Of a stretch of 64,000 nt of DNA, positions 1-12,500 are shown in pieces (the stretch's first letter is position 1; each line of letters begins with the position of its first letter). Below the pieces are notes generated by a model, which was not told the origin of the DNA, made no database searches, and was given only the letters and a program-made list of their open reading frames with translations. A program made the translations under genes and the position numbers. Source of the DNA: Angiostrongylus vasorum (lineage: Eukaryota; Nematoda; Chromadorea; Rhabditida; Metastrongylidae); contig JADANN010000108.1 in the NCBI GenBank assembly GCA_018806985.1, forward strand, positions 2,542,001-2,606,000, given 5' to 3'.

Positions 1-422
1 CTACTGATAAATTCTCGACAAGTTGAGCACATAGGGCTCAGGGCTAAATATGACACAAACAAGCATTGTAAAATTAAAAAAAACATTTTTGTCTTAAACT
101 TATCTAAATTACAGGATTTGCAGAGGTTGTTAACACAATGAAAAATCTTTGAACTCTTAACGAGAGTGCGGCAACCGCCCACACCGATGGCGGATTTTTG
201 AGCTCAGAAAGTCAGAATCTTATCATCGTAGAATAAAAAGAGAGTATATATTGCTGGCAGAGAACTGCAGATTTCAATGGTTTCAGTTAGCAATACTCGT
301 CATAAGTAGAAACAGTTTTTCTAAGTTCATTTCAAAGACAACACACTTAAACAAACCATGAACTACCATCTATGACTCTTATGGTAGCGAAACTGCACAC
401 AACAAAAAAATCTCACGACCAC
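1..422. other. rimb-1 downstream intron or 3' flank
   Basis: No further SH3 or other domain is readable on the minus strand, and no AATAAA signal is visible on that strand. The gene may end just past SH3-III or continue beyond the window edge. Confidence 0.4.
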
Positions 423-542
423 CTGTAAGAAATTTGAAGGAACGAGACCACGTAAGCCGTTCAGTTCACCCATGTAGAACCCATCATCATCCATTTCACC
501 AAAAACCGTTATGATATCACCTTGTCGGAATGATAACTCGAC
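423..542 (-). CDS. rimb-1: rimb-1 exon, SH3-III second half
   Basis: Forty codons read [40 protein letters not shown]. This is the end of SH3-III with the canonical GLVPSNF motif. Acceptor TATTGCAG, donor TTACAG then GTGGTC. The frame stays open past the donor to a TAG at 363-365, so a short read-through tail is possible. Confidence 0.9.
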
Positions 543-3500
543 CTGCAATAAAATGTAAGTCAACAGACGTAAAAGAAGAATGGAGTTCCACGCAATGTGC
601 TCCTTGTTCGAGCTGACCTGCTCGGCGTCGACGTTCGGACTGAGCTGACGAGAATCGTAGTCGAACTTAGCGACCATTTTCCTCGTATGCACTCCGTTTA
701 TACTATAGCACAACATTAGTTAATACAACATGCAAACAGAACTTTTATCTGATAGTCAACTAGTGTTGCCAAACAGCGTCAATTGACTCATTCACACCAT
801 TCACATGAATGACAGATGGGATTCACTCACTCATTTTTAAACAAAAAAAAATCATATTCGCAGGATGAGTGATGTAGAGTTTAAAAAACAATTAGATTAG
901 TAGAAGAGTTCGACAATAAAACGAGCAGCACTTACTCCGTTTCAGCAGGGCATGCCGCCTTGCACTCCAGCTTGACGTCCAGGCATAGCATAAAGTGGCT
1001 GCTGAGAAGAGGTGGGTTGCATTGCCGAGGCTGCCATTTGCATTTGACCTAGTTGATGAGCTACTTGTGATATCTGAGGTGCGTGTGCAGACGAGACCGG
1101 CTGCATTTGTGGTTCCAAAGGCATGGCCTGTCCACTTCCAGACGGTCCTACTGAACTAGGATCATATCGTGGCGGGTAGTACTCATAATGTCGGTCATCC
1201 CTATAACTATCGTCACGTCGATCACGTCGGAATTGTTCTTCTCTTGGGTATTCGTGTCGACGTTCATATTCTCGCCGTTCTTCTCTCCGTTCCTCTCTTC
1301 TGTCATCTCGCCTCTCATCTCGTCGATCATCTCTCCGTTCGTATTCACGCTCGCGTTCGTAGCCTCGCTCGCGGTATTTGTCGGGTCGGTACTCGGGTTC
1401 GTCTCGATACTCTCTGTGATAGTCTTCTCGCATTCCCCGTGGCTCTCGGATATCTCGTACCATTTCTCGATGATCCCTTGGTTCTCGTGCTTCCCATGGA
1501 TCCCTGACTTCCCGATATCGGTCGTCGTAGTCCCTGCGATGCTCATAGTCGCGTCCGTTGCTTCTGCGGTAACGATCACCTCTTGTAGCCGATGCCTCCC
1601 TTCTCTCCATTTCCCTCCGGTCCAGAGAAGCGAAATGGGAGGACGTGGGTGGCCTGTCGTGAATTCTTCGGTCGCCAGCATGGTCGTAGCTACGCGATTT
1701 CAAAGAGCCCCATCGCATTCTTCGGAGTGTCGGTTCCGCTGGCATTGCCTCCGTCCGAGTCCTTCTTGGCAGAAGATCGTCCTTTGCGATCTCTATCACC
1801 ATATTTGATGGTACCAGACCAACGCGATTTCCAATCTGCCCATGATAAAATCCATCAGCATCCACTTCACCGTAGACCTATAACATTTAACGGAGTCTTT
1901 CCAATAGTTCCAATTTTACACCTATTTCACTCATTTCCATTGCTTAGGATTAGTCCTTTCACTTCCCCCCTTATGATAACAGATCAAGTTGGTCAGATTA
2001 CTAGTAATCGCCCCTGCGCTATTAACTTGTATAAAGGCATTAATATTGTCTAGAGTTCTCAAAGCACTAATGAGAACCGACCTTGATGAGCTGATGCTTT
2101 CTGAAAGATAGTTCGTCGGCTTCAGCATTCGCATTTGGTGACATGTGATGCGAGTAATCAAATAGGGCCACAAACCTCAACAGATCACACTTATTTCCAC
2201 AAGTACTGTTAAAAAGCTGACATTACCACATCCAAGTCATTGAAAATGCTCACTGTTCCTATGAAGACTTATAAAACCTATTGCGCTAAAAAAAAGAACG
2301 TCCGCACTCTAAATGGTTACCATCGACAATCATCCTCAAGAGTCGGTGGTCGCAAATCTGGTTCACTCCTAGTACCGAAACCACTCTCGCTCTTCACTCG
2401 TGCTAATCGCGGTGGGACCAGCCTAGAGCGAACAATAATCATAAAAGTACATGGAACCACATCCGTGATGTTTACAACTAAACATTAAAAATCCAAGAAA
2501 TAAAGTGGAAGATGGAGTACAACAATTTGGTATGTGATGCCTTCGACTTGCTACTACAGTAATAGCGAAATTAAAAGCTAACCGCGACGTGTCAGAATCA
2601 GCAATCCGATACCTATGCCTAGCAGGTAGTCGGTCCTCGGCGCTTCCGCCTCGAGCTGACTGCCATCCATAGGGTTCGACCCTCATCCGAGCATCTGCTG
2701 GTCCTGCCCACTCAGAATGCCCTGCCCAATCGGACTGCCGATGTCGAAGCAAATAACTAAAGTTTTTTCTTTTATTCTCAATATTCAAACTACCAGCCAA
2801 TCATCACTAATTCTGAACGGTTTTCAGGACTCATGAGTGTCATGAAATTCTAGACCAAAAAGCTAAACTTTTGGCCATCGAAAATAGTGGGCACTTAAAA
2901 TTCGACCACCTTTGCATTGAGTAGAATGTAAAGCTGTTCGATGCTGACCTGTTCTCCATATCGGGAACGGATGGGCGAATCTCATCCGTGCTCGTACCGT
3001 CGCCACGAATTAATCGAGGATGGAACGTGTAGTACTGTTTCATCTGCGGCGTTTTCCACTGAAACAGATTTCCAAAGAAAGTGCAACTTCCATTCTACAA
3101 ACGAAGGGCTTCTAGTCATCCAGTCTGCATTATCCAGACAACATGATTCTCTGTGAAAAACTGCAATTTTTAAATCATTTTCCGGAAACGTGCGGGGAAA
3201 TTCTTCCAACATTACGAGTTCAGTTGCGATCCAATCACCGTTTTGAAGGCTTAGCTCAACATCGATATGCTAGTTAATGCACTTAGAAGGACTTTCACTT
3301 CACATGCACTCCATAGAATGTCATGAAACTAATATTCGCAAAAGATGCAGAGGTTTCTTGAAAAAGCTCGCTATTCTCAATAAAAAGGACAAATGATAAA
3401 GCTCTCTGCATTGATCAATCCCTGAAGGATGCGCCATGCATTCGACTTCATTAAGTATCATTGGAGGTGATTGAATACAAATCTGGCCTTTACAATGACT

Positions 3501-6500
3501 CGCGATGGCCTACCGATGTATCGAGCCAGTGCTGCTATCCTTCCAGACAAGTCTGGTACCAATTTGCCGACCCCGGAGAGATGGAGGGCTTGGTGTGCGA
3601 TGAGCGCGGGGATCGATTCCACGTGTGTGTCGCAGTGCACCCTCAATAAGCCACCTTGAACATGTATTCTTTCTTTGATAAGCTTACACGAAGTTGATAA
3701 GCCAATCGACTCGGATCATCAGCTCTGATGAACAGAAAACGTTGAGACGTTAGCTGAGTAAAAATTGTCTGTCAACCTCGTCTAAGCTTATCAAAGAAAA
3801 GAATAATACTGAGAAGTAATACCGAGGTTAAAGGAAAGTCGGTTTTGAAATATTGTTATTGCTCTTTGCAAGCCACCTTTAATTTATTTCATTTTCCTTG
3901 AGCTTATTGATGATGCGGTCATCTCGAATACGCTTTAGATATGTAGGAAAAATCACCTGCATATTAGAATTGCTAGAAACCTGCATGAACCACCTGTCAG
4001 CACGGAAGAAAAATTTCTCAGATAAACTAGAACCAAAATAAATTCTCTGGTGAATTGAGTCCAGCAGTTTTTATTTGTACAATAATTTGTGTGAGCCACT
4101 CAATAGATATCCCATTGCCTTATTATACGCAAATGCCTTTACTACCTAGTGGTCGGTCCCAAAACGACAAACACCTCCTCGACATGGAGATGAATGTCGA
4201 GTCGTTGACTTCGCAGGGAAACGTTGAGTCTTACTGTTTTGTGTTGCATACTGTTTCCAGCATAAGACACAAAATCCGTTTAATGGAGCAGTACAGGCTG
4301 TTTTTATAGAATAATTCGGCTTCCATGAATTCTTAGAATAACTAGACATCGCGTGGCGCATGCGGCGCGGTGGTTGGAGAGCGCTCTGCAACACACACGT
4401 GGAATCGATCACCGCGCCCATGGCTCACCAAACTTTCCGGCGTCGGCAAGTTGGTACCAGACTTGTCTGGGAGGATAGCAGCACTGGCTCATCGGTAGGC
4501 CATCACGTGTCATTGTAAAGGCCAGGTATGCATTCAATCACTTCCAAACGATGTTTAGTGAAGTCGAATGCATGACGCAACCGTCAGGGATTGTTCAACG
4601 CCAAGTGCTTTATCCTTATCCTATCTAGGCATCAGCGAGAACTACATGAAGCTTTGATGGCGAAAGCGTGCCTTTAACACGCCACGAATGCAAACAGATT
4701 TTTGCCTTTTTTGAAAATAGTGCTAAATGAGGTTTCTCTTCAAAGTGAATGGACTATAAAGGAAAAACTTATTCGGGCACATTCCAAAGTTTAACTATGA
4801 AGCAGTCATACAATCTTCATTATTGGACTATTTACTTAGTCAGCTTAACAAGACGAGCAACTCTAAAACGTCTACAAGTGTTGGTCTGAACGATATGCTT
4901 ACGTTGAATAGATGAGCCACGGGCAAATGCTTAAGGATATGATGAAACAATGAGATGAAATCGGTTGAGCACAGATTAGCGAAGATGTAAGTCATATGTG
5001 ACTCATGTGTTTCAAAGCCGATTGCTAGGACGGCAGAGAAAGTCCCTATTCTACACTTACAACTATGCTAAACCGTTTTCCGAACAAATTTCTGCTTTGA
5101 ATGTCCGATTTCGAACCCAAAGCGAAGGACCACAGTAAACGTTGAGAAGTGTTAGTAACAATCATGTTTTCCCTAGCTATTTGCCTAAAATTACAAGAAA
5201 CTGGAATTTGGCAGCCTTCCAAAAACTTCTGGCACTTCCAAAACACTTTTACAAATTGATTAGCAACACCAACGGAAGAAATCTATAAGGAAGATTGAAT
5301 GGTTAAAGGCGATACTTGTGGTTACGGGCTATGCTCGATGTCCTTCATATACCCTAAAACGATCTTTCTCAATAAAAAGTAAGCTAGTATAAAGATCCCG
5401 TACTTATCGAATTGAAATAATAACGTGCGCAATGTTTCCTTCTTAATCCGATAGGCTAAAATGGAGTTGTGAGCGACTTTCGAACAACAGGATGAAACTA
5501 TGTTTATAACTAAAATTCCATCACTCTATGCTCTACACAATCAAAGCTGGTCATCAGCACTTATTTTTTTTTCCATACAGACACTTAGATGGTTTAGCAC
5601 GGTAGAGTTGCTGTAAAGAACTTGGTGGTAATTAATGGCACTTACCTTTGCAAGTGCTCCCTGAGAAGATGCCAGGCCAGGCGCGATGGAAGACGTACAC
5701 AGAGTGGTGGACAACGGCATACTGCCAGCAGCACCGATGCTGCATGGCAGAGCGCCCGAAGTGTTCATCGCGGACATCGGCAACGTGGCTGTGGCTTGCA
5801 TGCCGGCCGAGAGCTGACCCGCGCCGACCATCGCCTGACCGCCCATTGCGCTGGAAGGTGCAATTCGATCGGTGCCGACTAAACTAGTATATCCCTGAAT
5901 AGCAGAGGCAGTAGTAGCGTACGAAGAAAGTGGATTAGCTTGGAAGGACAATGAATTGAGCATTGGCGGGGCAGTATAGGGTGCAGTTTGTTGTGGAGGT
6001 GGCGGTTGCCCAGAACGTGGTCCTGGAATGTAGCGGCTGGCACTCGGATAGGAGTGTGCCATATCAAGCAAAGGTGCCGTTTGAAGCAATTCGTCTGGTA
6101 CGGCACTGAACGACGGACCACGAGGCACGCGCGCCACGTTGGAGTCGCACGACACGGCACCCTCACGCGTCCGAGTCCGCACAGTGATGAAGATCGGCGG
6201 ATCGTCCGAGAGGTCGGCTAGTCGAAGCAGCACGTGGTCGGCTGAAAAGAAAAAAAGCTTTCATCCAAGAAATCCTCAGCTCCCTGAACCACTCAAAATC
6301 AATCTCTGCTGTTCGTATTTGTATTTCATTGTTCCAACTATAAGTGAGACAAAAAATGAACGTTATCCGTTTCGAAGTATATGTTTCCCTAACTGCATGG
6401 ACATTTCTATCTCAAAAAAGATGACTGGCACAATCCACCCTCCACAAAATACTTCAATTCTACATGGAACAGAGCGTTTACAGCTTTTTTCAAACTCAGT

Positions 6501-9500
6501 TTTTGATAGCGATTACTTTTAAACAGGCTATTACTAGAGAAAGTTCGGAAAAAAAGAAAGATTTTTAAGAAACCACATTTACGGGAAACAGTTAGCACCA
6601 AATCATAACAAATGATAGCATTGGTCTGGGTTTGCTTCGAACCCCTCCTGTTCAGCTGATGCGAGGTTGGTTTCAGTTGTCGTTGTTGTTGTTGCCGTCG
6701 CTAACGTTTCCGATAGCAGTGTTTTATTTCTCACATTTTTTCCAATCCATGCGTGAAGCCATTACTGTTGAATGGGCATCATAACTATGAACAACCTTCT
6801 ATTCACACCCACTAACTAAAAACTGTTAACTACGATTTGTTAGATGTGGAAGTTAGAACATATCCTAACGCCCATGTGTCAGGATAGTGCTTCTGTAGAG
6901 CTGATAATAATGATGGTGAATGCAGATTCAGAAAGGACAACCTACCCGTGGCTGACGGAACTTGAGCGATATTCTTGCCGTCGGCGTAGACAAGGTACGA
7001 GTGGACAGCGGCTCTTGACGGAGGTTTCGGTTGGTTGGTTACCGGTGCCCACGAGATGAGCAATGTCCCCGCTTGGGGTCCGTTCTCGACTTGGACGTTC
7101 GTCGGTGGATCTGGTAGGCCAACTGAGAACAGTACATTTTTGATAGAAAGTAAATACAAATATCAAAATATAATCCTACAATTCTAAGGCTATCATAACA
7201 GAAAGTCCTGCGTCTTCACACCAAATATGATTTCTATCACAGAAAAAAGAACATAGAAATCACATTGTTTTCCTAAGAACTTTGCCATCGTTGACATAGT
7301 GGGCGTTCTTTTTTTTCAATAAGTACGACTAGATTTCATTTCTTCTTCTTTCTGTGCGAGAATGCTAAGACGCTTTTTGGAAAAAATGCAAGTTCGTTTG
7401 TTTTGGACGGGAAATGAACCCTTATTCACGCACGAATACTTTGCCCTTAAGAGGAAATTAGAGATACAGACGAAATAGGACTTGTCTTTCTTAAGAGAAT
7501 AATAGTAGAGTTTTCTAAGAATGTTCTCTTTTCAAACGAAAAGCAAGCACCTTGGCACACTGGTATCCCATTCGGAGCTACCAAGCTAATAAGGCTCACC
7601 CAATGATCAAAAAAAAATTTTAGTCTCAAACAGATAAACAGTTGCCAATGTGAACTTATCGGTTGATTGCTCCAGCACACGGAAATTACTCCGATCTGAA
7701 TCGGCGCCTTTTGGTTGATTTGGTCGGTTTCGAAATTCGAAAACGAGGAAGATTTTCAAAAATCTTGCGGCTCGTCGTCAGTGAGCTGTGCTCTCCTTAC
7801 TCAAAGTGGCTGTACAGTGTGAATAAGCTCTACAATGCAGAAAATGAGTCCACTCCGTGAACCGACGTGCTCTTAAATTAAGTAAGCAGCTAGCTGTTCA
7901 TGGCCAACGTGCAACCTCTACAGCAACTGTAGATAAGCTACGCCAAATTCAACGAACCGGTACGAATTAGCTCAAATAACACAAGACCTAGGAGAATATC
8001 AAGACAGGTGTCCATTCACTGTAGTTGTAAATTTGCAAACGTTTTGAAATAGTATATAACCAAGGTCATATGTAACGCAGTGGCTTGGGTTCCTTTGCAA
8101 TTCGCGCCTGGTTGTTGGTTCAATCTTGCACGCAGCATAAACCAAACCCATAAAACCCCTTTTTGCTAACTATTACCAGGCCAATCTGCGAGCTGGATAA
8201 AAACAATAAATGGATACATGGATAAAATATCTCATGCAAATTATGCAGTAGATCATCCCTATGACGCTTAGTGGAGACGAATAGATGGCGCATCCCCCAA
8301 AGGATTGAACACTTTATCCCGTCCCATTTTAATGCATCACCGACTTCTTGACGAATTAGTAAAACTAACATAATTGTATAACGGAATGGAGCAAGCAGTC
8401 TCGCTTGTTGTTGGGTTACCAGAGAAACGGGCATGGCATGTATCATTTAGGAGGCACCTGAGTAAGCTCCTAACTAATTCACGGCTCTAAAAAATTCATT
8501 ACGTCCAATGTGCAGAGATGAAATGGCGCAATACGCCCCCTATGAATCAATAATTCTACTAAAGGCTTGAGCAGAAATATCCAAAGCTCTTGTAACGACA
8601 ATAGCTCCAGATGAAAAAAACTTGTCGGACAGCACCATCAAGGATGCTGAAATCACGGACGTTTCGAAAATGAACCTCCTCAAAAAGAACATAGCAACCG
8701 TGCATGGGGAAGCGAAACATCTCGTATCCATAGCGGCATTGCTTAGAGATCTTTTTTCACACAGTTTTTCCAGACAATGGCGTTTGTTTCTTTACCATAT
8801 GATGAAGGAACATAAAATCCCGTGTATATGTGCAATCATATCCAATACGTGCTTCGATTCGGGAAAAAAAGTCTGAAATCAAATTACTGGGAAACACGTG
8901 AGAGGCCATTAGAAATCACCTCCAAGAAGTAGCCCCTCGATAAAGCGTCTTCATATTGGAAAGCGTCATACGATTCATTTCAACGAAGTCAGCGGTACCT
9001 GTTAGTTAGCTCTGATGCGAAGCAAGGACGAGTACAAAGTGTAAATCTCTCGTGATGTCAACGCTAACGGTAGAAAATATGTGGATATTCGCGAGCTTAA
9101 CAGATGGATATTCGCGAGCTTAATAGGAGGGAAAAAAAGCAGAAACATGATTCGGAATGTAAGAGGTTCTCGAAGTTCATGAAATCGAAAAAAGCAAGCG
9201 AATATCATAGAAGTGTGGTCATGTAACACGTGAAAAGGCTATTTTGAGGAAAAGAAACTCTTCCATCAGAGAGTACGGGTGGTCTGTGGCCGTATGCTAG
9301 CAATGTCTGTATTTCCAGCGAAACTGAAGTCGGAAGTATTCAGGCGAACAGGATCAAGCCCATTGAGTCTCTGGCATAGCACATAAAATAATACAGGTTA
9401 TGCAGTCGTGGTTAAAACTCACTCTTGGGCAGTGTCTTAAAATCGAGACAACGTTCAACCGGACGTTGTTCCAGCACGGCTTTCGGATGCTTCGTTCGCA

Positions 9501-12500
9501 CGGAAACACGATAGATCGTCGACGGCTGGAGTCCTTGCAACTGCACCTGAAGCAGATGAAGTCGAGAATAGCGACTTAGAAATCTACTTATACCGCACTT
9601 AAAGGAGTTTTGGATAGCTTCATGCTACGGAAAGCAGTCGAAGTACAATTATTTAGGACAAATCAGTGCTAGTTCAGCGCACTTGTTTCTTTCTCAGAGA
9701 GTCAAAATAAACCGTGCTTGTTATGGAAGCATAGAAATGTTGCGTTCATCCGAAAATACAAAGCCAAAAAAAGACCTTCGGAAACGGTTCCACCTATAAG
9801 CAAGGAGACATTTCAAACGACATGGAAACAGCAAAAAATGTGAAGTATGACAAAAAGCTGTGAGGAGAGGATCATTGCGGTGTCTTTAGTACGGTAAGAA
9901 ATAAAACGCAACGCGTAGAAGAACAAAGCGACAAACAATGAAGCATGCCAGTGTTGAAAATTGCCTTCGTTGAGAGTGCATAGGCGGGGGGCGCGCGCTA
10001 CGGGAGAGGTCGAGGATCGTAGTAGTGGGACAATTAGCGACATCCGCCTTCATATGATATTCTGGTGAAAAAATGGAGAAGATCGGCAAGAATCTCGTAT
10101 TCAAGTGCAGCTCATTACGCCCGAATCCTGCTGAACATATTGCAGACAGGGAGCGGCTCTTAATATTTGCTGGGCGGGAGAGAATAATTCATAAATTTAT
10201 TGGTCTAGAATGTGGCTGCTCCTAAGATGCTAGCAATGCCAGTGAAAGGAAAGCAATCGATTTGATGCAAAAATAATCCCAAGAGAATAATGTACAACAG
10301 AAAAAACGGCTCATATTGACCGCTGCGAGCGCACTCATCTGAACCATGGGCAGGAAATGAGAAGAAAGAATATTGGCTTGAAATCCCACATGAGAATCTG
10401 AACTAAAGTAGCTTTACAAAACACAGAAATATAAAGAAAGTGTTTATAGCTATGTGAACAGAAGAGCAGCATTGTATACTTTATCTCCCTGGAATGTTGT
10501 TTCAGTCTTTTTGCCACTAACAGTTCAAAGAGGTTAACGTGGTTCATTTTCTAAAACAGTGTTAAAAACAATGACGCTGAGATATCTGCAAAACTCCGGA
10601 CTGCTGGTGTCTGTAGCGAGAACCGAACATATTAACATCCTTTCCCGGGGGTTAACGTGCGCACCACCACATCATGCGAGTCACTGGTAGTATTAGATTT
10701 TCCAAATCATACGGTAGTCATTTCAGGACTTCCGAAGCATTCGCTCCAGTCGTTAAGACTTTTATCGCATGAAATCGAAGACGAGAGGGTAATCTGAAAC
10801 TCTTGAAAAAAAGATATGGTGCTCAGCTAGTTTTCCAGAGCGTGCGGAACTCATCGACTTACTCTTACACGCAACAGGGAGAAATGGAAGATTTACTGCC
10901 CGAACCCTCGGGTCACTCGGCGACCAACGTAACGAGAGGTGATACTGGTAATGAATGATACCGAAGAGGAGCGGATAATCTGCAGTCGTCAGTCGGACGT
11001 TGGGAAGAAGATTTTGCGATATTCTGCGCAAACCTTTCAAGAATTCATAAATTCGTAATCGCTGATACATCATAGCATAGTCTGTGAATAAGAAATGGGA
11101 AACCTACGGAATTAAGCATATTATATCAACCTTGGTTGGTCGGTTAATTGCAGAAATTGCTGCAGCCACTGAGATCTCCTAGAAGAATTCTCGGATATAG
11201 CTGTTTCGGAATTGCAAAAAAAACTGCATTCAATCAGCATTGAGAACTCTAGAAGTGAACCCGACCACAGGTATCGCTAACGATTACAGGGGCAAAGAGA
11301 TGAAATGAAGTAATGATCTGTTTATGTGTGTTCCCTAAAGATGGTCAGTCACTCAACTCTTTTATCCACAACTCTGCCGATTACGTCGAGAAGAGACGGT
11401 ATATGTAATTTTCGAACTGTGACGATTCCTGTCGACTTTATTTCGCAAGAGGTTCGTGACAGCTCAAGAGTAGGGATCGCTTGTAAAAGGGAACTTTGGA
11501 GAAATATGGGTAGAACTTAGAAGCTACACCGAAAATTCTCTGCAATGCCATTTTCTCTGCTTGTGGAAATCCATTATCATGAGGAAAAAGCTTTACAGCG
11601 TCAATATACTCGTTAGATGATAGGGCCAACTTCAGTGTAGATGCGCGGCGGAAACTTCACCAAGCAGTGACACCGATGACAAATTCTCAAAATAGAAAAA
11701 CTCGTTTAAAAACACTCTAGCAGCAGAGGAGTGTCTACTTGTGGAATTCGGAATTCTTGTTTTAGATCAAATGACGGCAATACTCGTATAAACTAATGAG
11801 CACTATATGTTGGTGTAGCAGAGCTGACTCGGGTCTCCTGTAACTACTCTTTTCAGAAAGCCCCCTTCCTAAGCTGACAGGAGGCAGTGGTTTGCAATGC
11901 TCACTTGATTTACGCTGTCAGCACAGCTAAACTCATGAGGAATTCTTACTGGAAGCCTTGGGAGCGCTCTGACGTGTTTTGACATTAAACCCCGCTCACC
12001 AATCGTTCGCAAGCTTTTATGAAAAAAAACTTCGGAAAAATGATGAATAACTTTCTTGACAACCTAAAGCAACTGAAAAACGCGTGTTTTCATTGGCCGT
12101 CGGTATTGATATGAAATTGCAAATCTTCGACTCGAAAACCCTTCACTTCTCGTCCAATTGCTTCTTGCATCATAGTAATACGAACATTATCCCTCGTCAA
12201 CAAGGATAACGATCATCCAGCTTTACTGCCATTTTATCGCCTTTATTGCAAAATAGAACATTAGGCACAACAATCTACCAATGAATTTAGCTGCTCTCTA
12301 CGGTAATTCCTCACACAAGACCGAACTCTCCGCAAGATAGTAGTAGGTAAAGAACTCTCCAATAGCTTTTCGGAAAAGTCTTCTCTCTGTTATGTATTAT
12401 TTCAAATCCTAAAACTTTTACGCTAACTTAGAATGTCTACACCGTTCACTACGATAAAGTTTCTCCACAGTCTCAGTGCTCAATTCTGTAGAGTTGGTTG

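Larger units (their letters stand above)
2735..5645 (-). other. rimb-1 intron with two SINE-A copies
   Basis: Non-coding apart from SINE-A copies at 3391-3655 and 4348-4622 in opposite orientations. The short open frames are chance frames or lie in the SINEs. Confidence 0.7.

Noticed and set aside
1148..1681. 177-codon minus-strand Thr/Glu-rich frame
   Set aside because: A shadow in another frame of the Arg/Glu-rich linker exon.
1188..1808. Long plus-strand open frames (206, 153 and 112 codons) over 1169-2053
   Set aside because: They lie antisense to the rimb-1 SH3-II and charged linker exon and arise from its biased composition. The minus strand has domains and splice sites.
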